Shown: positions 31,932 through 46,600, counted from the stretch's first letter. The stretch is DNA of 64,000 nucleotides from Eublepharis macularius (GCF_028583425.1 NC_072801.1:59597766-59661765), one strand, 5' to 3'. Translations and numbers: made by a program. Notes: a model not told the origin generated them from the sequence alone.

Positions 31932-34881
31932 TTTTAAAGAATTTTTATTGGATGGGTCATTATATCAATTCACACATACAACACATTATTTTATCTCCCC
32001 CATATAATAATATCCCCCACCTTTCCCCCCTTTTCCATTGACTTCCGACATTTTTCCATTCCCTTAATATATAATCCTTAACCATCCTAAACCCTATATA
32101 ACATAGCTATCCAATAACATATAATATATTCTAACAATATGTATCATATATTTAATACTATATAATATCCAGTATATTCTAGCAATGAATCATATATTCT
32201 ATTACTCAACATATACACTCTCTGTAATAACATACTCTATAATAGTATAACATATAATATTCCATATCCAAAATAATATATATCTACTATACCATATCTA
32301 TAACATTCAAATTTATTATTTTCAGTATTACTTTAAGATATATTGTCTCATTTTTTCCTCTTATAACTTAAATTAAGCATTTAATATAGTGTCCTACAAT
32401 ATACCATAATCTGGTGTATACCCTATAAATCTTGTCTTATTATAACCTAATGTATTATAGCAAAATACATCACTATAGCCTGGTATATTATCACAAACTA
32501 TATTATCCTTTTCCAATATAATGTTAAAGTTTCTATCTCTATATTCAGTTAAAGTAACAGATCACTATCCTCCCCTTAAAAAGTATCCAAAGACCACACT
32601 TTCCCTTTAATGTCCCACTTTTTTTCTACATAATTCTTAAGTTTCTCCCAGCTTCTTTTATATTCTTCCACAAGTTCTTCTCGTAGTTTCCTTGTAAGTT
32701 TGTCCATTTCTGCCAGATTCAATGTTTTCAAGATCCAATCTTCCACTGATGGTATCTCCTTTATCTTCCACAACTGAGCATATAGTATCCTAGCCGCCGT
32801 AATCATATAAAACACCATTATCCTGTCCATTTTATCAAATTCTTCAAGGTTCATACATAACAATAACAATTCTGGGTTTTTAACAACATTTTTCTGTAAT
32901 ATATCTGACATAGCGTCTACTATTTCCCCCCAGAACTGTTTAGCTTTTTCACACGTCCACCACATATGGTAAAAAGAACCTTCACGTTTCCCACATTTCC
33001 AACATTTATCTGACATCTGACTGTTTCCCTTAGCTAACTTTTTTGGCGTAAGATACCATCTATAAATCATTTTATAAACATTTTCTCTTATCGTGGTACA
33101 TGTTGATATCTTTATAGTATTCTACCACAATTTCTCCCAAGCTTCCATCAATATATCCTTATTACAATTTATTGCCCATTTTACCATTTGAACTTTTACT
33201 ATCTCGTCTTCTGTAAACCATTTCAACAAAATTTTATACACTTTAGATATCAATTCCCCCCACCCCCTGAAGTAAACATTGTTCCAGCTCTGAACTTTCT
33301 CTCCTAAAACCTGCTTTCCTCCGATCAGAATCATACAAATCTTTTATCTGCATATATTGAAACCAACCATATCGAAATGGCAATTCTTCATTGTTTTTAA
33401 TACTATGGTCCACTCTAAGGATATTTTGATATGTCGTCCACTCCTCTCCTTCGTATTCAGTCCTTGGATTGACAACCTCCACTGGTACAATCCACATTGG
33501 TGTTTTTTCATTCAAATATCTCTTATATTTGAGAGACTTCGCTTCACAAAATGATGCAAAAACATCATATCAGCCTTAGTCTTTTCATACCATAGATATG
33601 CATGCCATCCAAAGGTTTTATTGTACCCTTCCAATGTCAATAGTTTATGGTTTTCCAACAGCATCCAATCCCTCGCCCAAACCAATTGCTTATTGTCTTT
33701 CACTATTGGAATGGTCTGCATTAAAAACATTATCCTTGGTAGGACATTCATCTTAATTGCGGCAATACGACCCAACCATGACAGATTTAACCTATTCCAT
33801 ACCATCATGTCTTTATCTATTTGCTACCATAACTTTTCATAATTGTTCTTGAATAAGTCAATATTTTTTGCAGTTAACTCAATACCTAAGTACCTTGTTT
33901 TATGAACCACTTCACAATCCGTTATCTTCATTAACTCTTGCTGTTGTTGTTTAGACATATCTTTACAAAGCAGTTTAGATTTCTTTTTATTTATATAAAA
34001 TCCTGCCAACTCTCCAAATTCTTTTATCTTACCCAACAGTCTTGGCATATTTTGGAGCGGATCTTCCACTATCACCATCACATCATCTGCAAAGGCCCTT
34101 ACCTTATATGTATACCCTTTAATCTTCATACCTTTAATTTCATCATCTTCACGTATTTGTCTAAGTAAAATTTCCAATACCATTACAAATAACAATGGAG
34201 AGAGTGGGCATCCTTGTCTCGTTCCCTTTCTTATCTCCAATTTTTTTGTTATGTCCCGGTTAACAACTATAGCTGCAGATTGGTTTTTGTATGTCATCTT
34301 TACTGCTTGAATAAACATCTTACCCATCTGCACTTTTTCCATCATTGCAAACATAAAATCCCAATTTAAATTGTCAAATGCTTTTTCGGCATCCACAAAA
34401 AAAATCCAACTTGTTTTCCTGGGTTTTTATCATAATATTCTATTGCATTCAAAACCGTCCTCAAATTGTCCTTTATCTGTCTATCTGGTAAAAAACCTGC
34501 CTGCTCCTCCCCCACAAACTCTACCAACCAGATCTTTAACCTCTCAGCCGATATTTTTGCAAAAATCTTATAGTCATTATTTGTTAAGGATATCGGTCTA
34601 TAATTTTTCACATTAGTCAAATCTTGTGTTTTTTTGGGTATTAATGTAATATTAGCTTCATTCCATGTCTCCGGCAAATCATGACCTTCCAAAATCGCAT
34701 TCATCACTTTCTGCATCAGCTGCTTCAAGTCCTCTGCCATTACTTTATAAAATTTAGCTGTAAGTCCATCAGGTCCTGGCGCCTTTCCCACTTTTGTATC
34801 TTGTATCGCTTCCAAAATTTCCAATGTTGTTATTTCAGCATTTAATTTCTCTCTCAGTTTCTTGGGCACCATTGGTAAAAT
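31932..34881 (-). mobile_element. L1-type LINE, 5'-truncated, ORF2 frame-shifted
   Basis: This non-LTR retrotransposon lies on the minus strand, flanked by CCCCATGAGGGTTTTT (31916-31931) and CCCCGTGAGGGTTTTT (34882-34897). Reading from 34880 down, the reverse transcriptase shows KAPGPDGLTAKFYK, NYRPISLTNNDYKIFAKI, EEQAGFLPDRQIKDNL, DAEKAFDNLNW, GTRQGCPLSPLLF and the catalytic block FADD at about 34080. A C-terminal CWKCGKREGSFYHMWW zinc-knuckle-like segment (about 33010) follows, ending at 32576. The frame changes several times (near 34390, 33820, 33510, 33250 and 33100), so it is inactive. The endonuclease domain and ORF1 are absent. The A/T-rich 3' UTR ends with AATAAA-like sequence and an A run at 31927-31945. 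Confidence 0.92.
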
Positions 34882-37540
34882 CCCCGTGAGGGTTTTTAAC
34901 AATTTGATCTTAAACCTTTTGCTTCCAAGCTGGCAAAAAGATGCCTCTCTGATTGCGGATGAGAGTGGCTCTTTGGCATTCACGGCATAAGGGAGCCAGA
35001 CAGGGAGGCCTCAGGGTCTTCTTGAGAACTCAATTTAGGAAGAACTATTTAATTCCGTTTTGGCTCTGCTATCCAACAAAGAACTGACAATTACCACCAG
35101 ATTGGGAGTGTTAAGAGATAAGCTCCGGAGAACAAAAGAGGACCTAATACAACATGAGTTAAAGTCCTCTCCAGTGTCTAATGTACTTGTTACTCAGAGG
35201 TGATAACTCTCCTGGCTCCCCTCAACAGTGGTCAATCTAAGGAACTCAGAAGTCTCATTAAAAAAAAACTCAGCAGGAGAATCTTGAGAAAAAAGAAGCC
35301 AGAGAACACAGGGATCTTAGCCTGGGTGAGAAACTTGTTCTGGAGGACGTTTCCCTACATAACAACGGTTGTATCTTCCTGGACACTGCTGGTGCCCCAT
35401 TTTGAAGGTACCCCACAGTTTTGGGGAGGGAATAACATAGAAAACATTATGACAGGATGGGTTATCCTACAAATAAAGAGATGGCAAAACAAGGCTGTGA
35501 CATGATTGTGCAATTCATTGCAATTCTGTAATTACAATGTCATTTCTTTCTTCTTCCAATTCAACAGTGTCCAAGTTTATTAAAATCTTTCTCCTGCAGC
35601 CTTAATGCAGGGGTGCCCAACCTTTTCAAGTATGAGACCCCTTTTTAATCTCAACAAAATTCATAGACCTCTCATCTGATAGTAGTTCAGAGTTGTATTA
35701 CTATCCACTGACTGAGAAAACCAGCAACAAAAATGAAAATGACAATTCTTAATGCACGGATGGAATTGCCAACCCTTTGCAAGAACTCAATAGCCCCTAA
35801 GGTGTCTCCAGCACCCAGATTGGGAACCACTGCCTTAAAAATAAGAATGCCTAATCAGACATTCCATCCACAGGTGGTTCTCTTTCCATTGAATAGTGCA
35901 GTTTTTAAAAAGGACTCTACTGGTCTGATTCTCACCTTTAAAGAAGGCTTTAGAACAGTGTTCCTCCCCCTCCTGCTGTCTTTCCTAGCACCCATTTCCA
36001 GCATCCTCAAACAAGGAGTCAGTCCTAGTTTTTCTCCACCTCATTGGAACAGGAAAGGCCTCAGGACACTGAGACAAGGCTCACACAACCTCATTTCCGC
36101 AACAGGGCTCAGGTCTTGGATAGGATGGGCCTTGGGAGCTCCAGGCAAGGCCAACACAGACTCTCTGGCACCTACCAGGAATCACACACATGCACATTCA
36201 CAAGAGGCTTTCCTGCCACCTCTCTGGTGACCCTACCTTTTCACTGGGGAAAAGGTAGGGTTACCAGCTTCCTAGAGAAGGGTAAAAAAGCAGAATTAAT
36301 GGGGTATTATTTACCTCCATACAAAGCAAACCTTCAGCTGCTCTTTTCTGCACATTAAGCCTCTATTAAAGGGTCTCCAGTCTTGTTTGCTACCTTAGAA
36401 AAAGCACTGATGGGTTTCTCATGACATCATTATCTAGATGTCCTTTTTCTGGCTGCATTGGTGAAAGTCTGGCGGGGAAGGTAGGGATTTCTGCACTCCC
36501 CACCCACATCTAGTGTTTTCCCCCACCACAACTGCTGGCAGGCTGTTTCTAAAAAGTATTGGATATAGGTATATTGCTATAGCATTTGTTACGGAGCAGG
36601 GGTGTGTGTCTTTATTCTTTTCTTCCTCCCTCTGATCCTCAGTTTCTCCAGTAGCACCACCACCACCCAAACTGAAACAGGCTTTTCCCTTCACCAGCTC
36701 TTGGGGCAAGCTGATGAGCCTCTGAGCATGTATAGAGTTTTAGCACGTGACTGAGCAGTCAGCACACATGTGAAGTCTGACACAACTTATTTTAACCAAG
36801 AAAGGTCTTTATGGAACTACAACAGCCTATAGAATATAGGGAACGCACAGGATGGGGAAAATAGATGTGGCACAAGATTTGCAGCCACAAAAAGAAAAGA
36901 AAAGAAGTTGCTATGGTTTAACTACCACATTAAGGGTTACTGCAGATTTCATCCCCTTCTTGGGCTGGGCTTCTAGTGCCTGGAGGGGAAAGCAAGCCCA
37001 CCAATCGGTTCTTCTTACTCTAGCCTCTCTTCCCAGACTGAGGTGGGGGGAGGAATTCCCTTTCCTATATCCAGCCCTCTCGCAGTCACCATGACTAATG
37101 GGCTCTCATGTCACGTTCTCGTTGCCCCTCAAGTCTGTTGTCTTATAATGGTACCAAAAGGCTATAACAACACACAATTATTTATCCCCAGAGCTTTGTA
37201 TGCTAACAGTCTGGCAGATGAAAGGAGACCAAGAAGCAGCTTGAGGATACTTCATAATTTGTGCAAAACACTTGCTCAAGAGGTGGCTAGTGGGAAAATG
37301 CTACCAGAATCTGGACTCTATTGTCCATGTGCTTGTATTGTTGTTACCCACATCCGTGGCCTCTTCATTAATTTGGGGGTTTAGGTTTAAAGGAGACAGG
37401 TTAGAGGTAGTAACTGAGATCCTCCGTTATTTGCTTATAGAATTCTCAAATAAGTCAGGAAGATAACCATCCTGAAAGATTTTTTTTAATTCAAGAGAAA
37501 TAAAAGGGAAAACATACAGAAATCACTTATAGCACACATA

Positions 37541-37691
37541 GGCGGATTCCACACACGTTGGATAATGCACTTTCAATGCACATTATCAATCGTTTAAGGT
37601 GGATTTTTTGTTCCGCACACAAAAAAAATCCGCTCCAAATGATCTATAAAGAGGATTGAAAGTGCATTATCCAATGTGTGCAGAATCACTC
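37541..37691. mobile_element. Short MITE with GGATTCC-type ends
   Basis: The ends GGCGGATTCCACACACGTTGG and, on the complement, GAGTGATTCTGCACACATTGG are flanked by ATA on both sides. The paralogous sites at about 26360 (CACACATATAAGGC) and 54015 lack it. An inner pair TTGGATAATGCACTTTCAAT and its complement makes it almost fully palindromic. Confidence 0.8.
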
Positions 37692-38977
37692 ATATAAGAC
37701 TAACCAAGAAAATAAGAGAGGAAAGGTGAAAAAAGCAGTTTAGGGAGGGTGATATCAGTTTTGAAGATAGAAGTCCATGAAAACAGCAGGAAAATGACCA
37801 GTGTTTCACAAAGAGAAGAAGCCCAAATGAATCTGGAGTGTATGATGGGTCCCAAGACACACAAACATGGAGCACATGGCTGGGGAGCCAGTTATAGGGT
37901 GAAATGCTTCTTAGGGCAAGCTGATGTCTTGTTCCCTTGGGGCAAGCTGGCTGGCTCTGGAGGTGGATAATGGAGTTGGGGGAGGCATCCTAAGGTGGAA
38001 TATAGATAGGAAAGGTGCTTGATGACCCTTTGAGCACCGTATGGGAAAAGCTACCAGGTTTACTAAATAGCTTGGGTGTTGCTTGATTAGGGAAAAAATG
38101 TTGGGTGTTGACGGAATGTGTCAAGAGATTCCTGGGAGCCTCCTCGTTCCAAGTGATGAACCTCCAAGGTATGGAGGGGGCTGTTGGTTACCCTGCCGTT
38201 CTGACTCCAGACAGGAGCCTGGTAATTTTCCAGGCTCCTGTCTGGTTGGTGTTCATTCTGCCTTCGGCCAGGCAATGCCTTTTGTTTATGGAATACGAGG
38301 AAGGAGGTTTATGATATTCCATCAGTAAACTGCCCTATCAACATGAGGAGGGGGTCTGACTGCTAACAGTAGAGGAGAAATTGTATGATGCTTTACCAAA
38401 CTTTCAGGGAGAAAGTGGAAGCAAAAACTCCTCAGGATTCATTGGATTCCTCAAAACTGGGTGACCAGATAAAGATGAGTAAATAAAAAACTGTGATTGT
38501 TACATAATATGATGTCATGATTAAAAAAACCCTGAATGGTTTTAGAAAATCCTTTAATGCTTCTCACCTATTCTCATTCATCAAATTTCCCAGAGAATAT
38601 CCGCCAAATAAAACAGCACTCCTTTATTTTGCATTTGTGCTGGGCAATTTAAAAATTCCTCCAGGACACGGAGTGTGTTTTTTTCAAACACAGGAAACCA
38701 TGCATTACAATAAACTTCTCCGCGGAGAAACTATGAATACTTTCCAAATCAATATTTGCATTCGAATCAATGTTTCATTTAATTTATAGTAAAAGATGAG
38801 ATGGTGTAACAATAAAAAAGAATATGCAAAATAGACATACTGGAAAGCTTTTCATAGATATTTCCTTGTACATGTTCTAGTGCATTGATGGAGACAGCCA
38901 ATAAAAGATGGTTATCTTATAAAAGGTGTAAAGGGGTGGGGAGTAGGCAGCTGTTGCAGAGAATAGCTATTATCATT

Positions 38978-39129
38978 CCAATCGATCTGTGGATAGATGA
39001 AGGACTCCCAGCATGCTGTGAGGCCCATGGGTGTGCTCACTGTGGGTTACATGTTGTGCTGTTGCCATTCCTTAATAAAAAGCTCAGATGGTTCTTAGTC
39101 ATTAAGAGAAACTGAGGCAAACGACGAGC
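38978..39129 (+). promoter_or_regulatory. Putative promoter of copy C, ZNF143-like site partly deleted
   Basis: CCAAT is kept at 38978-38982 and the TATA-like TTAATAAAAAG at about 39072-39082. The ZNF143-like site has lost its ACTACATCT half: only GGACTCCCAGCATGC remains at 39002-39016, where copy B has GGACTACATCTCCCAGCATG. Confidence 0.5.
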
Positions 39130-42100
39130 ATGGCAACTTATCTCCGTTACCCAGACAAGGTGGCAATAGTGACTGGTGGCACCAGTGGCATTGGGCTGGC
39201 TGTCGTGAGAGAATTTGGTGAGCATGGAAAGAACAGGGTATGAATGGAGGAGTGGGCAATTTCTGACAACATGTGCTAGAGTCTAACCAGCCAGGAAGAC
39301 AAGGCAGGCCAGCTCCCTAAATATCCAATCTGGGGTGGAGAGGAAGTGGGAGGGAGTGAAATGTGCTCTTGATATCTTCGGATGCACTTGTGCCTGTCCT
39401 GTGAACACAAAAAAGGACTCATGTAGTACCTTGTGGCATAATGTCTTGTGGACTAGAGACTGTTTTTTATACTTTGATGTGTCTTATATAAAAGTTATAA
39501 TTTCCTTTGGATATGATCCAGAAGTGATTCCTTGCATTAAAAACAGATCACAAAAACTATCCCTATTAGCCCTGGTTCAAATTCTGGGAAGGGCAGCGGG
39601 GAGACTGGAGGTGGCATGGTTTCTGTTTTAATAGCAGGTTAGCTACAGCTACTGAATTTCAACCTGTTATAAAGCTCTTGAAGCCCAGGCTTCCAGATTG
39701 CAAAGCAGTAATCATACTTCTGGATCCATTGTCTGACACTCGGACTGTGAAGCTGTGGCTGGAAACCTTGGATGCCCATATTTCAAGAGTAAGAGTGGCA
39801 GTTTTCTGGCTGGTCTCAGTGTTGGGGTAGGCTTTACCTGTTGAATGCCTTCTTTTGAGGCTGCAATTAATTTGAGGGGTGATGGCAGCTATAAATAGGA
39901 TGTGTATATGCTGAAGAAGATCAAACTCCTATGCTTTTAGACTTCATAGAAGAGGGTTCCTTGCCACTAAGAGCCAAACTACACGAGACAAATTACACAA
40001 GGCTATGCGAGTATCTAGAATCATATCTGTTCCTACCTTCCCGTGTCCATTTTACCCTAGGTGAACATGTGTCCTGTAGCCCTAGTCTGTGTACGTGTCG
40101 GGGAAATGATGTAGTCACAGATGCAAGTGTCAATGGTCATAATCAGCAAGTTGCCATTGCAGAGTGTTGATTTGGACAGCTTCCACTTCCCTCTCCCATC
40201 TTTTTGCCCTTAGATCCAGCTTATACCCAAACTGTTTTGCTTTTAGTCTGGCATGTTTTAAATTCTCCCATTTTCTAGTTGACGCCACCGCCTCCCTACT
40301 CCTCCTTCCTGCACCCTCCTCTTCCTCTCCATGCAGCGTCTTTGGTCAGGATAAAGAGGAGGTGGGAAGAAAGATCAGGGCAACACAGTTAAGCATCTGA
40401 GTAAAAGTTTAGAAACATGCCTCATCCATGAACCAGAAAAGGACAGAGTGGAGGATAATCATTCTCCAGGGCTGTTTTCACATGCCCAAAAGCCTCCAGA
40501 AAATCATGCAAAACTCACGGCATGACAGGATCAGAAATTGTGCCATTAAATGGGCTCATGACAGGAAATCATACTATGAAGATGCTGTCGTGCTGTGGGT
40601 TTTGTGCGATTTTCTGGAGGCTTACAGGTGTGTGAAAACGGCCCAGTTCGGCTCGGCAATACAGAGCAAATTCAGTACATTTGAGCATTGCTTCCAGTGG
40701 GAAATGTGATTCCGGGCTTTCTGGGCATTTGGGATGCATTTTAGGGCCGAATTTTACCAAATTTGCAAGGGACCTACTGTTAACTGTCCACTAAAGACCC
40801 CCAAGTTTCAAGGAGATTGGGCCCTGTGTAAGACATGATCTATGAATTTCCCCAATTGCTGTCAGTTTCTCTACACAATAGGGAAAAAAGGGGTGGCTGA
40901 TGGTACCTTCTTTGGGGGGCCATAAAATGCCCCCCAAGGTCCAAAATCCACCAAATTTGCCAGGAACCTACTCCTCCCTGTCCTCTAAAGACCCCCATAA
41001 ATTTTAGGGAGGTTGGACCTTGGGAGACTTAAATGGTGAAAAACACACCATTTAAGTCAGACTTGAAAACAAAGAAAGTCAGACTTGTAAACAAAGAAAT
41101 AAATCTAGTGGTGTGCATCTCTGTGTGTGCCAAGCCTCTGAGTTTTGTTATGCATTCCTTTCTCCCCTTGCCCTTCAGTTCGTCAAGGTGCCAAGGTGGT
41201 CTTCTGTTCACGAGCATCAGGAGGTGAGTCAAGAACCACTTTCTTCACCCCCATGACAGGCTCCCCTTATTTGCTTTAAAAATGCTGCCTCTACAATGAA
41301 ACTTCTTCAGGCAACTTGCAAACAAAAACTAATTAAAATCAGAGAGGCACATAAAAATTAATTATAAAAAACATTAGAAACCCTGCAAGATCACTACAAA
41401 AAGATTAAAAAGAGTTAGTTGCCTCAAATGATTTATTCATTTATCGTTTTTATACTGGTTCTCTTCAGTTAAGGCCTCCCCCTAGAAGCTGACTATAAAA
41501 ACAATATTCAAAGAACACCTGGTTTAAAAGTCCAGGTAAAAAGAAATGTTTTGACCTGGTGAGGCTCAAGGTGAGAGGCAGTCCACTGGTTTGGCAGCCA
41601 CCCATATCATCCCTGCAGGCATGGAGAGCAAGGCTTCAGGAGAAGATCTTAACGGGGTGGGTGTGGGTGGGCGGGCAATATGGGAGCATGCAGCTCTTCA
41701 AGAACCCTGACTCCAAGGCATTTATGACCTTGGAGGTAAGAACTGACTCTCTGCATTGATTGTGGGCAGGAACAAATAGGCAGCTAGTGAGAGTTTTGGG
41801 CACAACCGTGAGATGATCCCTTTAACCAGCCCCTTACTGCTTCCAATATATATTAGGTTAGCAAATATAAAGAAAATACGAGCCTTCCTTTCTTCAAATG
41901 GAGAAAGCAACCAAGCGAGGGGAGGAATACTCTTAACATGTTTAGCAAATGTGCTTTTGTGCATTTGGAGCTTGGGCACAACTGGAAAAACAGATGCAGG
42001 GATAAAACAAAGGCTATGCAAAACAAGAAAGGGATGAAAGATTAATTCCTCTGGCAACTATTCTGTTGTATCCCCATGCAGCGGAAAGGGGACAAGCAAT

Positions 42101-45100
42101 TCAGAGAGAGCTGCAGGATTCTGGGTGCCCAGGCGAGGCGTTCTACCAAGCCTGTGATGTCCGCAATGAGACAGACATTAAGGTATGCAAAACCTGGGTA
42201 AATAGTGGTGCTTCCATGGGGTTCTTCAGCATTTCCCAGAAAGGTACTTTTATTTCTGTACCCCAAACCATTCTGCATATACTATTTCACCGTTGTCTGA
42301 ATGGATTGTAACAGTGTTCTTCTGGCCCTTTCCTCTTGACTTATGCTCCCCTTTCATACATTCTCTGTCACCTGCTGAGTCCCGTATCTCTCCTATGCTG
42401 AAGTGCTTGCATGAGGTCCCACTTGATTCCACCATCAACTTTAAAGTTCTAGTCCTCACTATTGTAGAAGATCCTTTTCTTGACTGGTGTAAGAGGGTTC
42501 TGGAGTCTGACTATGGGCAGGGCTCAGTGGCTGAGCACAAGCATTGCCTCCTTTTTTGTGGGACCAGTCGGAGCAGCTCACACAACTCACACTTTTGTAT
42601 CAACCAAATGCCTGAGCTCTTCCCAAGCTGCATCTGGCTTTGTCCCCCACCATACACATGTACACTCTTCTTTGGACACTAAGTTTACCAATCCCAGCCT
42701 CCACCCTCCAACACCATTCACTTGACCAGCAGTGGAAATGGACCCAGGAGCTCCAGAGCTCTTCCTTGCTGCTGCAAATGATGCCATTCCTGGCACAACA
42801 AGTTTATTTTGGGTTTTTTCCACCCAGAGTATATGTGATTTCTATATATCCCATTCTTATCCTCAGGGCCACGTAGTCCCATGAAGGACCCTAACACACA
42901 TTATTCAGGGAAAGTTTAAATTAAATTCCTGGTGGCAGCATTATCTACCCAGAGGGTGTAAGAACAAGAGGGTTTAAGGTGCAAATGGGCACAACAAGGA
43001 AGAACTCCGAAGTGCAGGGCTGGAGCAGGCATATGCTTTGTGCACATTAGTTGTTTCCCCTGCATGCTCCTCATGACCCTCCCATCCCCCAGGTGGGGCT
43101 CTAGGGGACCTGGAAACCTTATGGTCACTCCTCTCCTCTCTTCCTAGTTGCTACCCATCATTCTCTGTCTTCCAGGCTCTCTCTCAGTGCTTCAAACAAG
43201 TTTGGCCTGGGGAAGTTGTAATGGTTTCTTGCACCTGAATCACAGGATTCTCAATTCTGTTTTTATCCTTGCCCTCATCTCTCTCTATCTTCTGTTTCTG
43301 CAGAGGTTGATTTTGATAACTGTAGAACGTTACGGATGCCTGGATTGCCTGGTGAACAATGTTGGAGATGGTGAGTGATTTTCAAACTGTTAGGCTCAGA
43401 GAAGAATGTGGGTTGGATGCGTCTGGGTGCGAGTGTGTTCCTTGATTATTCCGAAGCCAGCATTGACTTGTTTAACAAAGGGTTTGAGGAACAGTTTTGC
43501 ATTCTTTGGTGCAAAGAGGGATAGAAGAAGACCCTGCAGAGGCAGAAAGCTCTGGCCAGACTGTACTGTAGGGACGTGCCTTCTTTCCCAAGGGGTTTTT
43601 CTGTGTCTGTCTGCAGAATGCTATTTGTAGGCTTTTCTTTTAGAACTCTGCACAGTCTCACTCATCTCACAAGGCAGGAAGCTTCAGCTCTTTTCCTTGT
43701 ATCCAGTTTGTTGATTTTCTATCCAGTGTATGAATGGAACCAAGTTTTTGTTGCCCTTCATTGGTTCAGTGTCCTGGCCGCTGCATAGGAACTCTGCCAA
43801 TAACAATAACTTTGCAGGTTACAAATATAATATTTATTTTTATTTATTTAATGCAATTTGTATTCCACCCTTCCCACAGCCTGCAGGCTCAGGGCAGATC
43901 ACATACATCAAAAACACACAATAATTTACACTAGATACATTTAAAATCACTTAAAACAATAATACAATATTTAAATATTTTAAAAATCTATATAAGGCAG
44001 CACCAAAACAATCAATCGCTGTTACCCATCAATCAATAGTTCACATTCAGCAGAGCAGCCATTAGGTGGTGGATGGTTCTATACAGGGAGGGACTCAATG
44101 TCCTCTATTTGGCTGATGGGGGCCTGACTCAGCCCCGATCATACGCCTGGCGGAACAGCTCCGTCTTACAGGCCCGGCGGAAGGATAGCAGATCCTGCCG
44201 GGCCTTGGTCTCACTTGACAGAGCGTTCCATCAGGTTGGAGCCAGGACTGAAAAGGCCCTGGCTCTGATTGAGGCCAGGTGGGCCTCCCTGGGACCAGGG
44301 ACCACTAGTAGTTGCTTATCTCCTGATCAGAGCATCCTCTGGGGCACATATGGGGAGAGGCAGTCCTGCAGATACACAGGTCCCAGTCCACATTGGGCTT
44401 TATAGGTAAGTACCAAAACCTTGAGTCTGATTAAAGAATCACAGTGTCCTAACAATACAAACTATTTATATAAAGTTCATGGAATCCCCTTCCATGAGGC
44501 CCCTTGTCTCCCACACCAACCCTTTCTAAAGAAAATACTATCTCCTTTTAAAGAATAATTAACTTATGGGTGCTGCTCTTTCAGGATATAGTGATGGCCC
44601 TTAGTTTAATTGGAGGATTAGACTGATTAATGGAGGATTGGCTCATCAATACTGATTGGCCATGATGATGAGACAAAACCTCCATATTAATTCTTTAAAA
44701 AGGATTACTTACCAAACAAACCACCATGAAAACCATTATCATGTTTTAGGGCTGGGGATCTGTTCTCTTGCTCCTTGTAGATCTTGCCTCCGTGAAACTC
44801 GCTTCCCTTTTATATCCACTTAACCCTCTTGCAAACAGGTTATTTTGAAGCTATAGATGATGTGAGCGCCCAAGACTTCTGCAACATCATGGAAATCAAC
44901 GTTGTGAGTGGTTTGTTAGCATCAAAGGTGAGTGATTCTAACGTATAAGCACTTTTCTTCTTCCCTGGGGCAACTGGCTTCCTCCAGAGCTGAGAGTCAA
45001 TTAGAAAAAACCCTGAAGTGGCATATGTTTTAGAGGTGCAATACTTTCCCTGCATATTTCAGCCCTCTGTTGCCCAAATCCCAGCAACAGGGGAAGGGCC

Positions 45101-46569
45101 ATAGCTGTACAACTGAGGACCTGCTTTTCACCCTAAGCATTCAGCTGATGACCTGTTTGCACTCAAAGCATTTACCCTTACCATCTTCAGCTGCAAGATT
45201 CTCCAGTAGCTTTGCTGGGAAAAGTATCTGCAAATAGGCTATTCTAAGCTAGGAGGATTAATGGTCCAACTCCAATATATGGCATCATCATCAATTTTCT
45301 GTTTTGAGTTCGGACACTCTTTTTCCCCTTGATATTTGAAATCCACTTCCCTCTAGTTTCCCTCTGATTGGCTTAATGTTGTATACCATCTCCCCCCACC
45401 CCACACACCATGAGATGTGCTGGGTTGGGTTTGGCAATATGGGCTGCTTCGTAGAGTTGTTGTCTTTTGTACTAATAATAATTTGTGTATAGCATGCACT
45501 GCCCTACTTACGGAAAACGAGAGGAAACATCATCAACATTGCCAGTCTTATCGGTGTTCTTGGGGTGAAGCACGGTGTGTCGTATGTCTCGAGCAAGGTA
45601 ATCCTCCTGACCCAGGGACAGAATCAGTTGCCAATATATTCGAATTTTTCTGCTCTTCTGCCTTTAATAGCTGCTTGATTGGCAGGTGAATGTTTCCACA
45701 GCATGGAGGTAGACAAGCTCATGAGCTTTAAAAAGCTCCATGTACTGACTTTTGTAAATTAAGTTGCTACTAAAGCCACAAGAGGAGGCCAGTTTGGTAT
45801 TTTTCAGGTCAGTTGATGATTCTCATACATGAGGTTAAACCTGGTCTGTAAACTGTAAAGGTTTTATGAAACGTACCTGTGCCTTCTTTTCACTAACAGG
45901 ATGAGAAAAGCTCAATTAAACCTCAAAAGTGAAAAGTTCCTAAGCCTTTCACCTTCACCTATGAACCCAAAGTCAGGTTGCCAATCATTTGAGAAAAAAA
46001 TAACATCTCTCTTTTAACAGATGTTTAATAGGAATGTTTTTTACAAGGTAATATCATTTACCTCCATACTCTGAAAACTTTGGCCCCTGCAGTATGTTTG
46101 CTCCCCCCCTCCCCTGCCATTTTACCTATCCAGGTAGAAAAGAGCTGTGTGGGGATGGTGAAGATGGGTGGTGAAAGTCAATGCTGATGGATGAGGAGTC
46201 CTGGACCTACACCCTGTATTGTGTCCACTAGAGTTGCCAACAGGCCTTGGAAAAAAGTGTCCTTTCCCAATAGAAGTATAGTAGCCACTTAGATGGGAGA
46301 CATTATCACAAGAAACTCCTTATACTCATCAGACTGGAGTCAAAGGCATAAAAGGAGGCCATGCTGTTTCTGGTCAGTTGGCAACCCTACTTGTGCTTTT
46401 GTCTTGCAGGGTGCTGTGATTGCAATGACCAAAGCCCTGGCTGTAGATGAGAGCAAATATGGAGTGCGAGTCAACAGGTAAAACTTATTCTCCATAGAGA
46501 ATTCCCTCAGTGCACATTGAATATCAGGAAAGAAAGGCAGGTCCTCCATATCCAAATGCCAGAGAGGGA

Positions 46570-46600
<31 letters not shown>

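Larger units (their letters stand above)
29736..35393 (+). mobile_element. Composite retroelement insertion (5.66 kb) containing nested elements
   Basis: The paralogous spacer at 5290-5350 is uninterrupted. Here the same sequence is split by 5.66 kb flanked by GCCCATTTTGAAG (29723-29735) and GCCCCATTTTGAAG (35394-35407). The left end reads AGAGGCTCAAATTCAAGATGGCG, reminiscent of the start of L1-type elements. The residual sequence (29760-30510, 31510-31915, 34898-35390) has only broken frames and no poly(A) tail at the right end. Nested inside are a hairpin MITE (29923-30036), a GGCCGAATCC element (30518-31506) and an L1 (31932-34881). The element's own family is not identified. Confidence 0.7.
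29144..38969. other. Second intergenic segment of the B-C interval
   Basis: After removing the composite retroelement, this 4-kb segment matches the spacer between copies A and B block for block (for example 35400-35600 with 5320-5510, and 35760-36500 with 6090-6260 and 7340-7880). No gene is supportable. Confidence 0.75.

Noticed and set aside
32576-34983. Host gene with a reverse-transcriptase domain
   Set aside because: Motifs and flanking duplications show an L1 LINE, and several frameshifts make it inactive.
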